This document shows, one piece after another, positions 6,425 to 13,056 of a stretch of 13,056 bases of DNA. Every line of letters begins with the position of its first letter. The stretch's first letter is position 1. Below the pieces are notes generated by a model. It did not search any database and was not told the DNA's origin. It worked only from the letters and a program-made list of their open reading frames with translations. The DNA is from CAYQLT01 sp964418425 (GTDB taxonomy: Bacteria > Bacillota > Limnochordia > Limnochordales > Geochordaceae), in assembly GCA_964418425.1 (NCBI GenBank), contig CAYQLT010000069.1, positions 1 through 13,056 on the forward strand, in the 5' to 3' direction. Position numbers and translations under genes: made by a program.

Positions 6425-7474
6425 GTGTACAGCCTGCCGCCCTCCCGCCGAGCGGCGACCATCAAGGACATCGCCCGCAGCGCGGGAGTCTCCCATGCAA
6501 CCGTCTCGCGGGTCCTGCGGGGCAACGGCCCGGCGGCCCGGGAGACCCGAGCCCGGGTGCTGGCGGCAGCCGAGCGGCTGGGCTACACCCCCAACCGCAT
6601 GGCCCTCGGTCTGCGCGTGGGCGCCACCGGCATGGTGGCCGCGCTCGTGCCCCGGCTGGACGGGCCCCCCACCAGCGACATCCTGGCCAACATCGCCGAC
6701 GAGTTCGGCCGGGTCGGCCTGTCCCTCACGTTACACTGCTGCTTCGACAGCGGCGAGCGCCAGCTGCAGGATCTGGAACTCATCAAGGGCAAGACGGCCG
6801 ACGCTGCTTTCTTCATACCCGCCGGCGACCTGGCCCTGCCGGCTCGCCGGGAACTCCTTCAGCGAGCCTCCCGGGCCGTCTTCGAGGCGAAGATCCCGGT
6901 CATCTTCCTGGATCGCCACCTGGACGTCCCCGCTGCCGGTTGCGTCTGCACCGACAACGAGCAGGCCGCCTTCTCGGCCGTCGGGTACCTGCTGTCCATC
7001 GGCCACCGGCGTATCGGTTTTCTGTCGGGTCCCCCCCTCTCATCGGTCACGGAGCGGTTCGAGGGTTACCGCAAGGCGCTTGCGGCATCGGGTATCGCTT
7101 TTGAGCCCCGGTGGGCCGAGACTCTGTTATCCGACTCCTACGAGGCGGGCCTGGTGGCCGCGCTTCAGTTGCTGCAGCGGGCCCCCGAACTCACCGCGGT
7201 TATCACCTACAACCCGAGCGCCACCGTGGGACTGGTCGCCGCCACCTCTCGTCTCGGTCGCTCGATCCCTCAGGATCTGTCGCTGGTCGCGTTTGATGAC
7301 GTCCCGCCGGTCTCGGCCACCCTCGCTCCCCTCACCCACCTCGAACAGGACGCCGCCGCCATCGGGCGCCATGCGGCCCGCCTGGCGGTGGAGATGCTGA
7401 GCGGCGGCGGGCCCCGCCACGTGCGCATCCCGGCCCGCCTGGTGGTGGGACAGACGACGCGCCCCCGGGCGTAG
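6425..7474 (+). CDS. LacI-family transcriptional regulator
   Basis: 349 residues, full length for the family. The N-terminal helix-turn-helix is clear: TIKDIARSAGVSHATVSRVL at 12-31, then the hinge LGYTPNRMALGLR at 52-64. The positions that match LacI Tyr17/Gln18 in the recognition helix are H24 and A25. The rest is a periplasmic-binding-protein-like effector domain: VIFLDRH, IGHRRIGFLSGP, ERFEGYRKAL, LVAFDDVPP and the C-terminal VRIPARLVVGQTT are typical. It probably binds a sugar-like ligand and represses, or less often activates, the adjacent importer. It is transcribed in the same direction as cluster 2 and starts 166 bases before it, so cluster 2 is the likeliest target, with cluster 1 also possible. 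The start is GTG 6425 with a G-rich SD (GGCGG, 6413-6417) 7 bases upstream. Confidence 0.93.
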   Translation: MYSLPPSRRAATIKDIARSAGVSHATVSRVLRGNGPAARETRARVLAAAERLGYTPNRMALGLRVGATGMVAALVPRLDGPPTSDILANIADEFGRVGLSLTLHCCFDSGERQLQDLELIKGKTADAAFFIPAGDLALPARRELLQRASRAVFEAKIPVIFLDRHLDVPAAGCVCTDNEQAAFSAVGYLLSIGHRRIGFLSGPPLSSVTERFEGYRKALAASGIAFEPRWAETLLSDSYEAGLVAALQLLQRAPELTAVITYNPSATVGLVAATSRLGRSIPQDLSLVAFDDVPPVSATLAPLTHLEQDAAAIGRHAARLAVEMLSGGGPRHVRIPARLVVGQTTRPRA

Positions 7475-7479
7475 GGGGC
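7461..7479 (+). other. Hairpin overlapping the end of the LacI-type gene
   Basis: GCCCCC (7461-7466) pairs with GGGGGC (7474-7479) around a 7-base loop that includes part of the TAG stop (7472-7474). The palindrome GGGCCGGCCC (7476-7485) follows at once. No T-run follows. In DNA of this composition it may be coincidental. Confidence 0.25.
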
Positions 7480-7569
7480 CGGCCCGGCCGAGGAGGGGCC
7501 TGGCTCCCGCGGCCCGGGCGAGATCATCGGCCTCTTCGCGGGCGCTGATCGGGCCGTCGGTGGGGGGTG

Positions 7570-7644
7570 ATGCCCGGCACGGTGCGGACAAACCAGGCAG
7601 GCCAACTGCACCGCGAAGGCTTGAAGGGAGCTGAGCGGACGTGA
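7570..7644 (+). CDS. Possible 24-codon leader ORF overlapping the second solute-binding gene
   Basis: An ATG at 7570 opens a 24-codon frame beginning MPGTVRTNQAGQLHREG. Its TGA (7642-7644) overlaps the GTG start of the next gene (GTGA). A G-rich stretch (GGTGGGGGG, 7559-7567) is just upstream, though only two bases separate it from the ATG, which is closer than usual. If translated it could couple translation of the solute-binding gene to its own. No recognisable domain; coding status is unproven and chance is a real alternative. Confidence 0.22.
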   Translation: MPGTVRTNQAGQLHREGLKGAERT

Positions 7645-9014
7645 GAAGCCGAGCGCTGGCATGCGCAGTCGCCTTGCTGGTGGCAGTGGCGCTGGCGGCC
7701 CCGACGGCCGCGCAGGCCGTCACTTTGAGCCTGACGAGCCGGATGGTGGAAGGAGGCGTCAACCACAACTTCTACACCTGGCTGAAGGAGTGGGTGGTGC
7801 CCAACTTCGAGGCCCGCATGCGGGCGCAGGGCAAGGACGTGCGGGTGCAACTGGTGCAGTTCGGCGGAAGCGACGAGGCCCTCAAGCAGCAGTACGCGCT
7901 CGACCTGCGGGTGGGGCGCGGGCACGACCTGATGGGCTTTGACGGGTTCTGGGTGCCGGAGTTCGTGGCGGCAGGCCTGCTGAAGCCTCTTGACGAGGTG
8001 GCCGGGCCCCAGGTCAACGAGTGGGAAGGATGGAGCCACATCAGCCGCGGCCTGCAGGCCCTGCTCAGCTACCAGGGCAAGCGCTACGGGATCCCGTTCG
8101 GAACCGACGTCCGCGTGATCTTTTACCGGCGGGACCTCTTCCGTCAGGCCGGCATCCCGGCCTGGTGGGCCTGGCAGCCGCGCAGCTGGGAGGCGCTGCT
8201 GGACACCGCCCGGCAGATCAAGCGGGCGCTTCCCGGGGTGATCCCCCTGCAGATCAACGCGGGGACCTCCATGGGCGAAGCGACCACCATGCAGGGGTAC
8301 TTCATGGTGCTGCTGGGTGCCGGCGGCCACGTGTATGACTTCGACCGGGGCAAGTGGATCGTGCGAAGCTCGGCCATTCTCGACACCCTCAACTTCTACA
8401 AGCGTGTCTACCGCGACGAGCAACTGGGCGACGCCCGCACGCAACTCCTGGCGGACGCACGGTCGCGCACCTTCGCGATGTTCCGCGACGGCAAAATCGC
8501 CATGCTGGTGGAGGGTGACTGGTTCTGGAGGTCGCCTTTGGCCCCGGGTTCCGAGTGGGCGCTTCCGGAACGGGACGCCCTGGTGGGCTGGGCGGCCATG
8601 CCCGCCAAAGCGCCCGGTCTGGGGTATCGGGGGCAGGATTTCGTGACCATCTCGGGCGGAACCGGGATGGTGCTCAACCCCAACTCCCGCTACCCCAAGG
8701 AGGCCTGGGAGTTTCTCGCCTTCGCCAACTCCCGAGAAGCGCTGCAGGCGTTTCAGAAGTATGAGCCCCGCATCCGGGTGCGCGACGACGTGCCCGTCCC
8801 GGGAGAGGCGTTTCTCACCGTCACCTCCAGCGCGCTGCTGCCGTATACCACCGCCCGTCCGCTGGATCCCGCCTACCCCGAGGTGTCGTTTCAGGCTCAG
8901 CTGATGACGGAACGGGTGGTGTCGGGCGAGATGACGCCCGAACAAGCCATGGAGGCGTACGCCCGGGCGGTCACCGAACGGGTGGGCCGGGAAAACGTCA
9001 TCGAACTGCCGTGA
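7641..9014 (+). CDS. ABC transporter extracellular solute-binding protein (cluster 2)
   Basis: 457-residue family 1-type binding protein, distinct from the cluster 1 copy. It should bind a sugar- or polyol-like substrate for the permeases that follow. The signal peptide is textbook Sec type I: MRSRALACAVALLVAVALA, then APTAAQA with cleavage likely after A26. The only cysteine (C8) is at the start of the hydrophobic core, not in a lipobox, so it is predicted soluble in a periplasm or secreted. Family landmarks include GHDLMGFDGFWVPEF, YQGKRYGIPFGTDVRVIFY with RRDLFRQAGIP, PRSWEALLDTARQIK, FRDGKIAMLVEGDWF and NPNSRYPKEAWEFLAF. GTG 7641 has an SD, GGGAG at 7626-7630, 10 bases upstream. It follows the LacI-type gene and heads a tight transporter operon. 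The ligand cannot be told from the sequence. Confidence 0.9.
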   Translation: MRSRALACAVALLVAVALAAPTAAQAVTLSLTSRMVEGGVNHNFYTWLKEWVVPNFEARMRAQGKDVRVQLVQFGGSDEALKQQYALDLRVGRGHDLMGFDGFWVPEFVAAGLLKPLDEVAGPQVNEWEGWSHISRGLQALLSYQGKRYGIPFGTDVRVIFYRRDLFRQAGIPAWWAWQPRSWEALLDTARQIKRALPGVIPLQINAGTSMGEATTMQGYFMVLLGAGGHVYDFDRGKWIVRSSAILDTLNFYKRVYRDEQLGDARTQLLADARSRTFAMFRDGKIAMLVEGDWFWRSPLAPGSEWALPERDALVGWAAMPAKAPGLGYRGQDFVTISGGTGMVLNPNSRYPKEAWEFLAFANSREALQAFQKYEPRIRVRDDVPVPGEAFLTVTSSALLPYTTARPLDPAYPEVSFQAQLMTERVVSGEMTPEQAMEAYARAVTERVGRENVIELP

Positions 9015-9037
9015 GCCGTTGAAGGTGGCGGCGGCCG

Positions 9038-9970
9038 GTGACCCGCAAGACCCTCTCCACCCGCACCGGCGTGCTCTTTTTGCTCCCGGCCGTCGCCACC
9101 GTCGCGGTCTTCCTCATCGGGCCGGCGCTGTGGGTAATCTCCGTCAGCTTTACCAACCGCACGCTCACGGGCGTCACCGCTATCGCACCGCGGTTTGTGG
9201 GGCTTGCCAACTACCGGGAGCTGTTCAACTTCGACCGCTGGCTCCATTCCGGAGAGTTCGGAAGCGCGCTGCTCATCTCCCTTCAGTTCGTCCTGGGTTC
9301 TGCCATCCTCGGCCAGGCCGTGTTGGGGCTGGGACTCGCCTGGCTGTTTTACCGGCGAGGTGGGCCGATCAAGGAGTTGGTCTACACGCTGGCCATCCTG
9401 GCGTGGATCATCCCGGACGTCGTCGTCGCGTTCACGTGGGTTGCGTTCCTGGACCGAGACTTCGGCACCCTCAACGCCCTCGTTTCCCGCCTCGGGCTGG
9501 GCCGGCCGGACTGGCTCTTGGACTATCCCCTGTTTTCCATCATCCTGTTCAACACCTGGAGGGGGACCGCCTTCTCGCTTTTGCTGTTCTCCTCGGCCCT
9601 GGCGACCATCCCGCCGTCGTACCTGGAGACGGCCGAGGTGTCGGGGGCCAGCGGCTGGCAAAAGCTTCGGGACGTCGTGGCGCCGTTCATCGCTCCCCAC
9701 ATCTTCACGGATCTCATCCTGATCACCCTTTGGACGTTCAACACCTTCACTCCGTACCTGCTGACCGGCGGGGGGCCTGCGTTTCGAACGGAGCTGGTCA
9801 GCATCTTCACATACCGCGTGGCGTTCAAATTCTTCCGCTTCGGGCAGGGCGCCGCCGTGGCCGTGACCATGATGGTGATCAATCTCTGCCTCGCAAGCCT
9901 CTACCTGTTGATGCTGCGCCGCCAGGAGCGGAGGGCGACGGGCGGCGTCAAGGCGGTGGGGAACGGATGA
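9038..9970 (+). CDS. ABC transporter permease, MalF/UgpA type (cluster 2)
   Basis: 310 residues, normal for a CUT1 permease. About six membrane segments are visible (roughly 11-36, 76-104, 113-137, 164-187, 220-240, 268-293). The ATPase-docking loop is LETAEVSGASGWQKLRDVV at about 196-214, followed by APFIAPH; the Glu (197) and Gly (203) are kept, but the usual LP after the loop reads AP. The conserved TGGGPAFRTELVSIFTYR segment is present at 243-260. Start GTG 9038 has GAAGGTG (9021-9027) 10 bases upstream, 23 bases after the binding-protein stop. Its TGA overlaps the next ATG (ATGA), so the two permeases are translationally coupled. A long open frame running through this whole gene in another phase is a GC artefact. 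Confidence 0.92.
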   Translation: MTRKTLSTRTGVLFLLPAVATVAVFLIGPALWVISVSFTNRTLTGVTAIAPRFVGLANYRELFNFDRWLHSGEFGSALLISLQFVLGSAILGQAVLGLGLAWLFYRRGGPIKELVYTLAILAWIIPDVVVAFTWVAFLDRDFGTLNALVSRLGLGRPDWLLDYPLFSIILFNTWRGTAFSLLLFSSALATIPPSYLETAEVSGASGWQKLRDVVAPFIAPHIFTDLILITLWTFNTFTPYLLTGGGPAFRTELVSIFTYRVAFKFFRFGQGAAVAVTMMVINLCLASLYLLMLRRQERRATGGVKAVGNG

Positions 9971-10788
9971 TAAGGCATGTCCTGGCCCGGCTCGGCTTCT
10001 ATGTGCTGGCAACGCTCTGTGGAACCTTCTTCGCGCTCCCTCTCCTGTGGCTTTTGACTGCGCCGTTGAGCGCCCGGGCCTCTCTGGCGGTCAGCCTGCC
10101 TCGCCCCCCGACCCTGGCCAACTTCCAGGCGGTCTTCGCCAACGCGTACGCTTTGCGGGGGCTTCAGAACAGCCTGCTTCAGGCAGGCGGCGCGATGATC
10201 ATCACCGCGGTCGTGGCCACGCTGGCCTCCTTCGCGCTCTCCCGGGCGAACGTCCCGGGAAGCCGCTACCTGGTCTACATCCTCATCCTGTTCTCTTCCA
10301 TCGTCACCGGAACCGCCGCGATGGTGCCGATCTTCCTGCTCGTCTTCCGCCTGGGCCTCATCGACACCCACCTGGGGGTGATCCTGGTCTTCTCCGGAGG
10401 CCTGCTCCCGGCCGCCATCTTCATCATGCGGGACTTCGTGGAAGGGGTCTCGCCGTCCTACGAGGAGGCGGCCGTCGTCGCCGGGGCTTCCCCCTGGCGG
10501 GTTTTCACCGACGTGGTCGCGCCGCTCATTCGCCCCGGCGTCGTGGTGGTGGCGGTATGGGTGTTCGTCAACGTCTGGGGATCTTTCCTGATCCCCTTCG
10601 TGCTCCTGCGTAGCCCCGACAGGATCCCGGCGTCGGTCGCCATCTATTCTTTCTATACGGAGGCGGGGACCCCGGTCATCACCCTGACCGCGGCGTACTC
10701 CCTCCTGTACAGCCTTCCCGTGCTGCTGCTCTACCTGCTGGTCAACGCGCGCTACGGATTTCGCTTCTTCGGGGGGCTCAAACGGTAA
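9967..10788 (+). CDS. ABC transporter permease, MalG/UgpE type (cluster 2)
   Basis: 273 residues, full length for the MalG type. About six membrane segments (roughly 8-32, 70-92, 99-127, 136-154, 190-212, 236-259). The EAA loop YEEAAVVAGASPWRVFTDVV is at about 165-184, with E167-A-A and G173 intact, again followed by AP instead of LP. ATG 9967 overlaps the preceding stop by four bases (ATGA) and has GGTGGGG (9955-9961) as SD. The C-terminus (NARYGFRFFGGLKR) is a shortened version of the usual Q-K-x-x-x-x-G-L-x-x-G-A-x-K-G end. It should form the channel with the 9038-9970 product. A structured 73-base linker separates it from the ATPase gene, in contrast to cluster 1 where the equivalent gap is two bases. 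Confidence 0.92.
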   Translation: MIRHVLARLGFYVLATLCGTFFALPLLWLLTAPLSARASLAVSLPRPPTLANFQAVFANAYALRGLQNSLLQAGGAMIITAVVATLASFALSRANVPGSRYLVYILILFSSIVTGTAAMVPIFLLVFRLGLIDTHLGVILVFSGGLLPAAIFIMRDFVEGVSPSYEEAAVVAGASPWRVFTDVVAPLIRPGVVVVAVWVFVNVWGSFLIPFVLLRSPDRIPASVAIYSFYTEAGTPVITLTAAYSLLYSLPVLLLYLLVNARYGFRFFGGLKR

Positions 10789-10861
10789 AGCTACAGGCGG
10801 GGCGCGCGGCGGCCCCGGCGCCCGACAGCCCCGCCGCCCGGCGGAAGCGGGGGTTTGGCGG
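10789..10861 (+). other. Structured linker between permease and ATPase genes
   Basis: 73 bases, nearly all G and C, with competing inverted repeats: GGCGGGGC (10796-10803) with GCCCCGCC (10828-10835); GGGCGC (10800-10805) with GCGCCC (10818-10823); and CCGCC (10831-10835) with GGCGG (10840-10844). The last two can form together; the first and last cannot, because they share bases 10831-10835. The SD of the ATPase gene (AAGCGGGGG, 10845-10853) lies just after them. They could tune ATPase translation, but composition alone favours such pairings. Confidence 0.35.
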
Positions 10862-11992
10862 ATGGCGACCATCCGCCTCGAGCGAGTGACAAAGCGGTTC
10901 GCAGCGGTTCGGGCGGTGGACGGCGTCGAGCTGACCATCGAGGACGGCGAGTTCTTCGCCCTGCTGGGGCCCTCGGGGTGCGGGAAGACCACCACCCTTC
11001 GGCTCATCGCTGGGCTGGAGCAGCCCACCGAGGGGCGCATCCACATCGGCGGCCGGGACGTCACCCACCTGCCGGCCCACCAGCGCGACGTGGCCATGGT
11101 GTTTCAGGATTACGCCCTCTTTCCGCACATGTCCGTCTTTGACAACATCGCCTATCCCCTCAAGGTGCGGCGGGCACCCCGGACGCTGGTGGAGCAGCGG
11201 GTGGCGGAGGCGGCCCGGCACTTGCAGATCGAAGGGCTGCTCGGCCGCCGGCCGGGGCAACTCTCGGGCGGCCAGCAGCAGCGCACCGCGGTGGCCAGGG
11301 CCGTGGTTCACCGGCCGAAGGCCTTTTTGTTCGATGAGCCGCTTTCCAACCTGGACGCCAAACTTCGGGTCGAGGCCCGGGGATTTCTCAAGCACCTTCA
11401 AAAGCAGTTCGGCATCACCGCGGTTTACGTCACCCACGACCAGGCGGAGGCCATGGCGCTGGCCGACCGCATCGCGGTCATGGAAGCCGGGAAGGTCCGC
11501 CAGGTGGGAACCCCCAGGGAGATCTACGAGTGGCCGTTGAACACCTTCGTGGCCTCCTTCGTCGGCAATCCCCCCATGAACCTGATCCCGTGCCGGCTGG
11601 AGGTACAGCAGGGCCGGCCGTGGATGGCAGGCCGAACCTTCCGGCTTTCGGCCGCCGAACTGTTGGCGAACCTCCACCATCCGCCGCAGCACGGGGAGAG
11701 CCTGTACCTCGGGGTGCGACCCGAGAACCTGCGGCTTTTGGGGCCGCAGGCGGCAGGGCTGCAGGGCCCGCCCGGCCCGGCGGCTCCCGAGGCGGGGAGG
11801 CTCCTGGCCGCGCGGTTGTTCGTCGTGGAGTGGCTCGGGCACGAGACGCTGACCACGGTGGAGGTAGACGGGACTCGGGTGGTGATCCGAAACCCTCAGG
11901 CGGCGGAAACGGCCCTGTCCGAGTTGGTCTGGGTCGAGGTGGACTTTGCTCGGGCCCGCCTGTACCGGGCATCGGGCGAACTCATCCGGTGA
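10862..11992 (+). CDS. ABC transporter ATP-binding protein, MalK/UgpC type (cluster 2)
   Basis: Cytoplasmic ATPase of the second importer, 376 residues, normal for the family. Motifs intact: Walker A GPSGCGKTT at 36-44 (K42), Q-loop FQDYALFPH from 80 (Q81), signature LSGGQQQR at 133-140, Walker B KAFLFDE at 152-158, D-loop NLDA at 162-165, switch H191 in VTHDQ. The C-terminal TOBE/OB region (about 235-376) carries FVASFVGNPPMNLIP and VRPEN. It also contains a Gly/Pro/Ala-rich stretch (LQGPPGPAAPEAG) not seen in the cluster 1 ATPase and probably a surface loop. The motif segments closely match the cluster 1 enzyme, so the two may be recent relatives or even interchangeable, as known for MsmX-type ATPases. 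ATG 10862 has a G-rich SD 8 bases upstream. Confidence 0.93.
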   Translation: MATIRLERVTKRFAAVRAVDGVELTIEDGEFFALLGPSGCGKTTTLRLIAGLEQPTEGRIHIGGRDVTHLPAHQRDVAMVFQDYALFPHMSVFDNIAYPLKVRRAPRTLVEQRVAEAARHLQIEGLLGRRPGQLSGGQQQRTAVARAVVHRPKAFLFDEPLSNLDAKLRVEARGFLKHLQKQFGITAVYVTHDQAEAMALADRIAVMEAGKVRQVGTPREIYEWPLNTFVASFVGNPPMNLIPCRLEVQQGRPWMAGRTFRLSAAELLANLHHPPQHGESLYLGVRPENLRLLGPQAAGLQGPPGPAAPEAGRLLAARLFVVEWLGHETLTTVEVDGTRVVIRNPQAAETALSELVWVEVDFARARLYRASGELIR

Positions 11993-12000
11993 GCGGCAGG

Positions 12001-12045
12001 CCGCACGCGCAGGGCGGGGAGTGTCGCGAATCCGGCCGCGTGCGG
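12001..12045 (+). other. 9-bp inverted repeat between ATPase and PHP genes
   Basis: CCGCACGCG (12001-12009) and CGCGTGCGG (12037-12045) are exact reverse complements with a 27-base spacer, in the 94-base gap after the ATPase stop. The spacer is long for a hairpin of this kind and no T-run follows. It might be a protein-binding site or an RNA structure that lowers expression of the downstream hydrolase. Confidence 0.3.
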
Positions 12046-12086
12046 GGACGAAGCCGAAAGCCAGCAGCCCGGGCGGTGGAGAGGTC

Positions 12087-13056
12087 GTGCGGTCGATGAG
12101 ATGGCAGGCGACGGTGACGGTGCGAGCCGAGGAGCGCCTTTCGTACCTCGAGCTTCCCTTCGAGGTTCCGGGGGAAGTGGAGCAGGTCACGGTCCGCTAC
12201 AAGGTGACGGCGCTGGGGCCGGGCCCCTGCACCGTCGACCTGGGCGTGGCCGATCCGTCGGGCCTGCGGGGGTGGAGCGGGTCGTGCCGGCAGGAGGTGT
12301 TCGTGCGGGAGAGTTCGGCCACCCCCGGCTACCGTCCCGGGCCGCTGAGGGGCGGGCGCTGGTGCGTGGTTCTCGGAGCCTACGAGGTGCCGCAGGAAGG
12401 CTGCAGGGTCGAAGTGGAGTTCGAGGCCCAAGAGCCCCGCGCCCGCTGGCTTGCGGGGGACCCTCACGTCCACTCCGTTCACAGCGACGGCGCCTGGACT
12501 TTGGAGGAGCTGGTGAGCCTGGCCGAAACCGAGGGCCTTGCGTGGCTTGGCGTGGCCGACCACAATACGACGGCGCACAACCTCTGCCTGCACACGAACC
12601 GGCCGGTGACCCGGTTGCCCGCGGTGGAGTGGACCACCTACCGCGGCCATGCGTGCTTGCTGGGAGCCTTGGACCCCGTCGGGGACTTTCGTTGCCGAGA
12701 CGAGCGGGACGTCGAGCAAGCTCTTGCTCAGGCCCGCGCGGCCGGCGCGCTGGTGGTGCTGGCGCACCCCATGGAGCCGGCCTGCCTGTCCTGCGAGTGG
12801 CGGTGGGGGTTCGAGTTCCCGTTCGACGCCGTGGAGGTCTGGAACGGGCCGTGGCGGGAGGCCAACCGCCGGGCCCTGCAATGGTGGCAGGCCCAGCTGG
12901 AGGCGGGTCGGCGCCTGGTGGCCCTGGGTGGGAGCGACGCCCACCGTCCCGGCGAGCCGGCCCGCATCGGGGAGCCCGTCACCTGGGTGTGGGCCCGGCG
13001 TTGCGAACGGGCCGAGCTGCTCGACGCCATCCGGCAAGGGCGGGTCTGCGTCAACG
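12087..13056 (+). CDS. PHP-domain metallohydrolase, CehA/McbA type (3' end outside window)
   Basis: Open to the window edge: 323 residues are visible, so the gene is incomplete only because of the window. Residues about 1-120 look like an all-beta domain and include GWSGSCRQEVFV, TPGYRPGPL and WCVVLGAYEVP, an arrangement I associate with CehA/McbA-family PHP proteins. The PHP catalytic domain follows with complete metal-site motifs: GDPHVHSVHSDG (H127, H129, D134), VADHN (H159), VEW (E181), H188 in RGHACLLG, LAHP (H227), and SDAH (D284, H286). PHP enzymes use two or three metals, mostly to hydrolyse phosphate esters; CehA itself hydrolyses a carbamate, so the substrate is open. There is no signal peptide, so it is probably cytoplasmic. 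GTG 12087 (GGAG at 12078-12081, 5-base spacer) is preferred; ATG 12096 is in frame. It follows the cluster 2 importer by 94 bases and may process what that imports. Confidence 0.88.
   Translation, partial: MRSMRWQATVTVRAEERLSYLELPFEVPGEVEQVTVRYKVTALGPGPCTVDLGVADPSGLRGWSGSCRQEVFVRESSATPGYRPGPLRGGRWCVVLGAYEVPQEGCRVEVEFEAQEPRARWLAGDPHVHSVHSDGAWTLEELVSLAETEGLAWLGVADHNTTAHNLCLHTNRPVTRLPAVEWTTYRGHACLLGALDPVGDFRCRDERDVEQALAQARAAGALVVLAHPMEPACLSCEWRWGFEFPFDAVEVWNGPWREANRRALQWWQAQLEAGRRLVALGGSDAHRPGEPARIGEPVTWVWARRCERAELLDAIRQGRVCVN

Noticed and set aside
4552..6525. A 657-codon open frame on the minus strand
   Set aside because: It is antisense to the GDPD and LacI-type genes, whose conserved motifs are unmistakable, and its translation has no recognisable domain. 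Long antisense frames are common in high-GC DNA.
7524..8945. A 473-codon minus-strand frame
   Set aside because: It is antisense to the cluster 2 binding protein, has biased Pro/Arg/Gly/His composition and shows no domain.
9019..10788. A continuous 589-codon frame suggesting a fused permease protein
   Set aside because: Only its last part (from ATG 9967) encodes permease sequence. The first 316 codons run out of phase through the real permease gene at 9038-9970 and give Pro/Arg/Gly-rich nonsense.
1..13056. CRISPR arrays, tRNA/rRNA genes, insertion sequences, cre-type sites
   Set aside because: No regularly spaced repeats, no cloverleaf or rRNA-like sequence, no transposase motifs and no convincing cre palindrome were seen by eye on either strand.

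Overview
The window is a high-GC, single-strand block: every gene I can support lies on the + strand. It looks like bacterial carbohydrate/polyol uptake DNA. GTG and TTG starts are frequent (six of ten placed starts). Shine-Dalgarno (SD) sites are clear at several genes, and several genes abut or overlap by 1-4 bases. The GC richness, CUT1-type ABC importers and SD usage would fit a high-GC Bacillota lineage (for example Limnochordia-like), but the sequence alone does not fix the taxonomy. Both solute-binding proteins have Sec signal peptides without a lipobox cysteine, which fits a periplasm (diderm envelope) better than a monoderm cell.

Layout. Bases 1-39 hold the last codons of an upstream gene. 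Cluster 1 (127-6174) encodes a solute-binding protein, two MalF/MalG-type permeases, a MalK/UgpC-type ATPase and a two-part protein. That protein has a glycerophosphodiester phosphodiesterase (GDPD/UgpQ-type) C-terminal half and an unusual N-terminal half of about 270 residues. A 250-base gap with inverted repeats follows. A LacI-family regulator (6425-7474) leads into cluster 2 (7641 to the window end). Cluster 2 has a second solute-binding protein, two permeases, a second MalK/UgpC-type ATPase, and a PHP-domain metallohydrolase (CehA/McbA type) cut by the window edge.

How the parts may work together (inference). Two complete CUT1 importers each end in a metal-dependent hydrolase without a signal peptide, so presumably cytoplasmic. 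Cluster 1 resembles the ugp plan (import of glycerol-3-phosphate or glycerophosphodiesters, then hydrolysis by a UgpQ-like enzyme). Cluster 2 pairs a similar importer with a PHP hydrolase and sits directly behind a LacI regulator. The simplest reading is a locus for acquiring phosphodiester- or sugar/polyol-type compounds. The substrates cannot be read from sequence.

Non-coding structure is notable. Perfect GC-rich inverted repeats lie at several gene junctions (70-91, 1561-1589, 6315-6346, 12001-12045, and the linker 10789-10861). None has a T-run, so I call none an intrinsic terminator. Two of them share the arm pair CCTGCCG/CGGCAGG at nearly the same spacing. No tRNA, rRNA, CRISPR array or insertion sequence was seen, and no gene-free stretch exceeds 300 bases.
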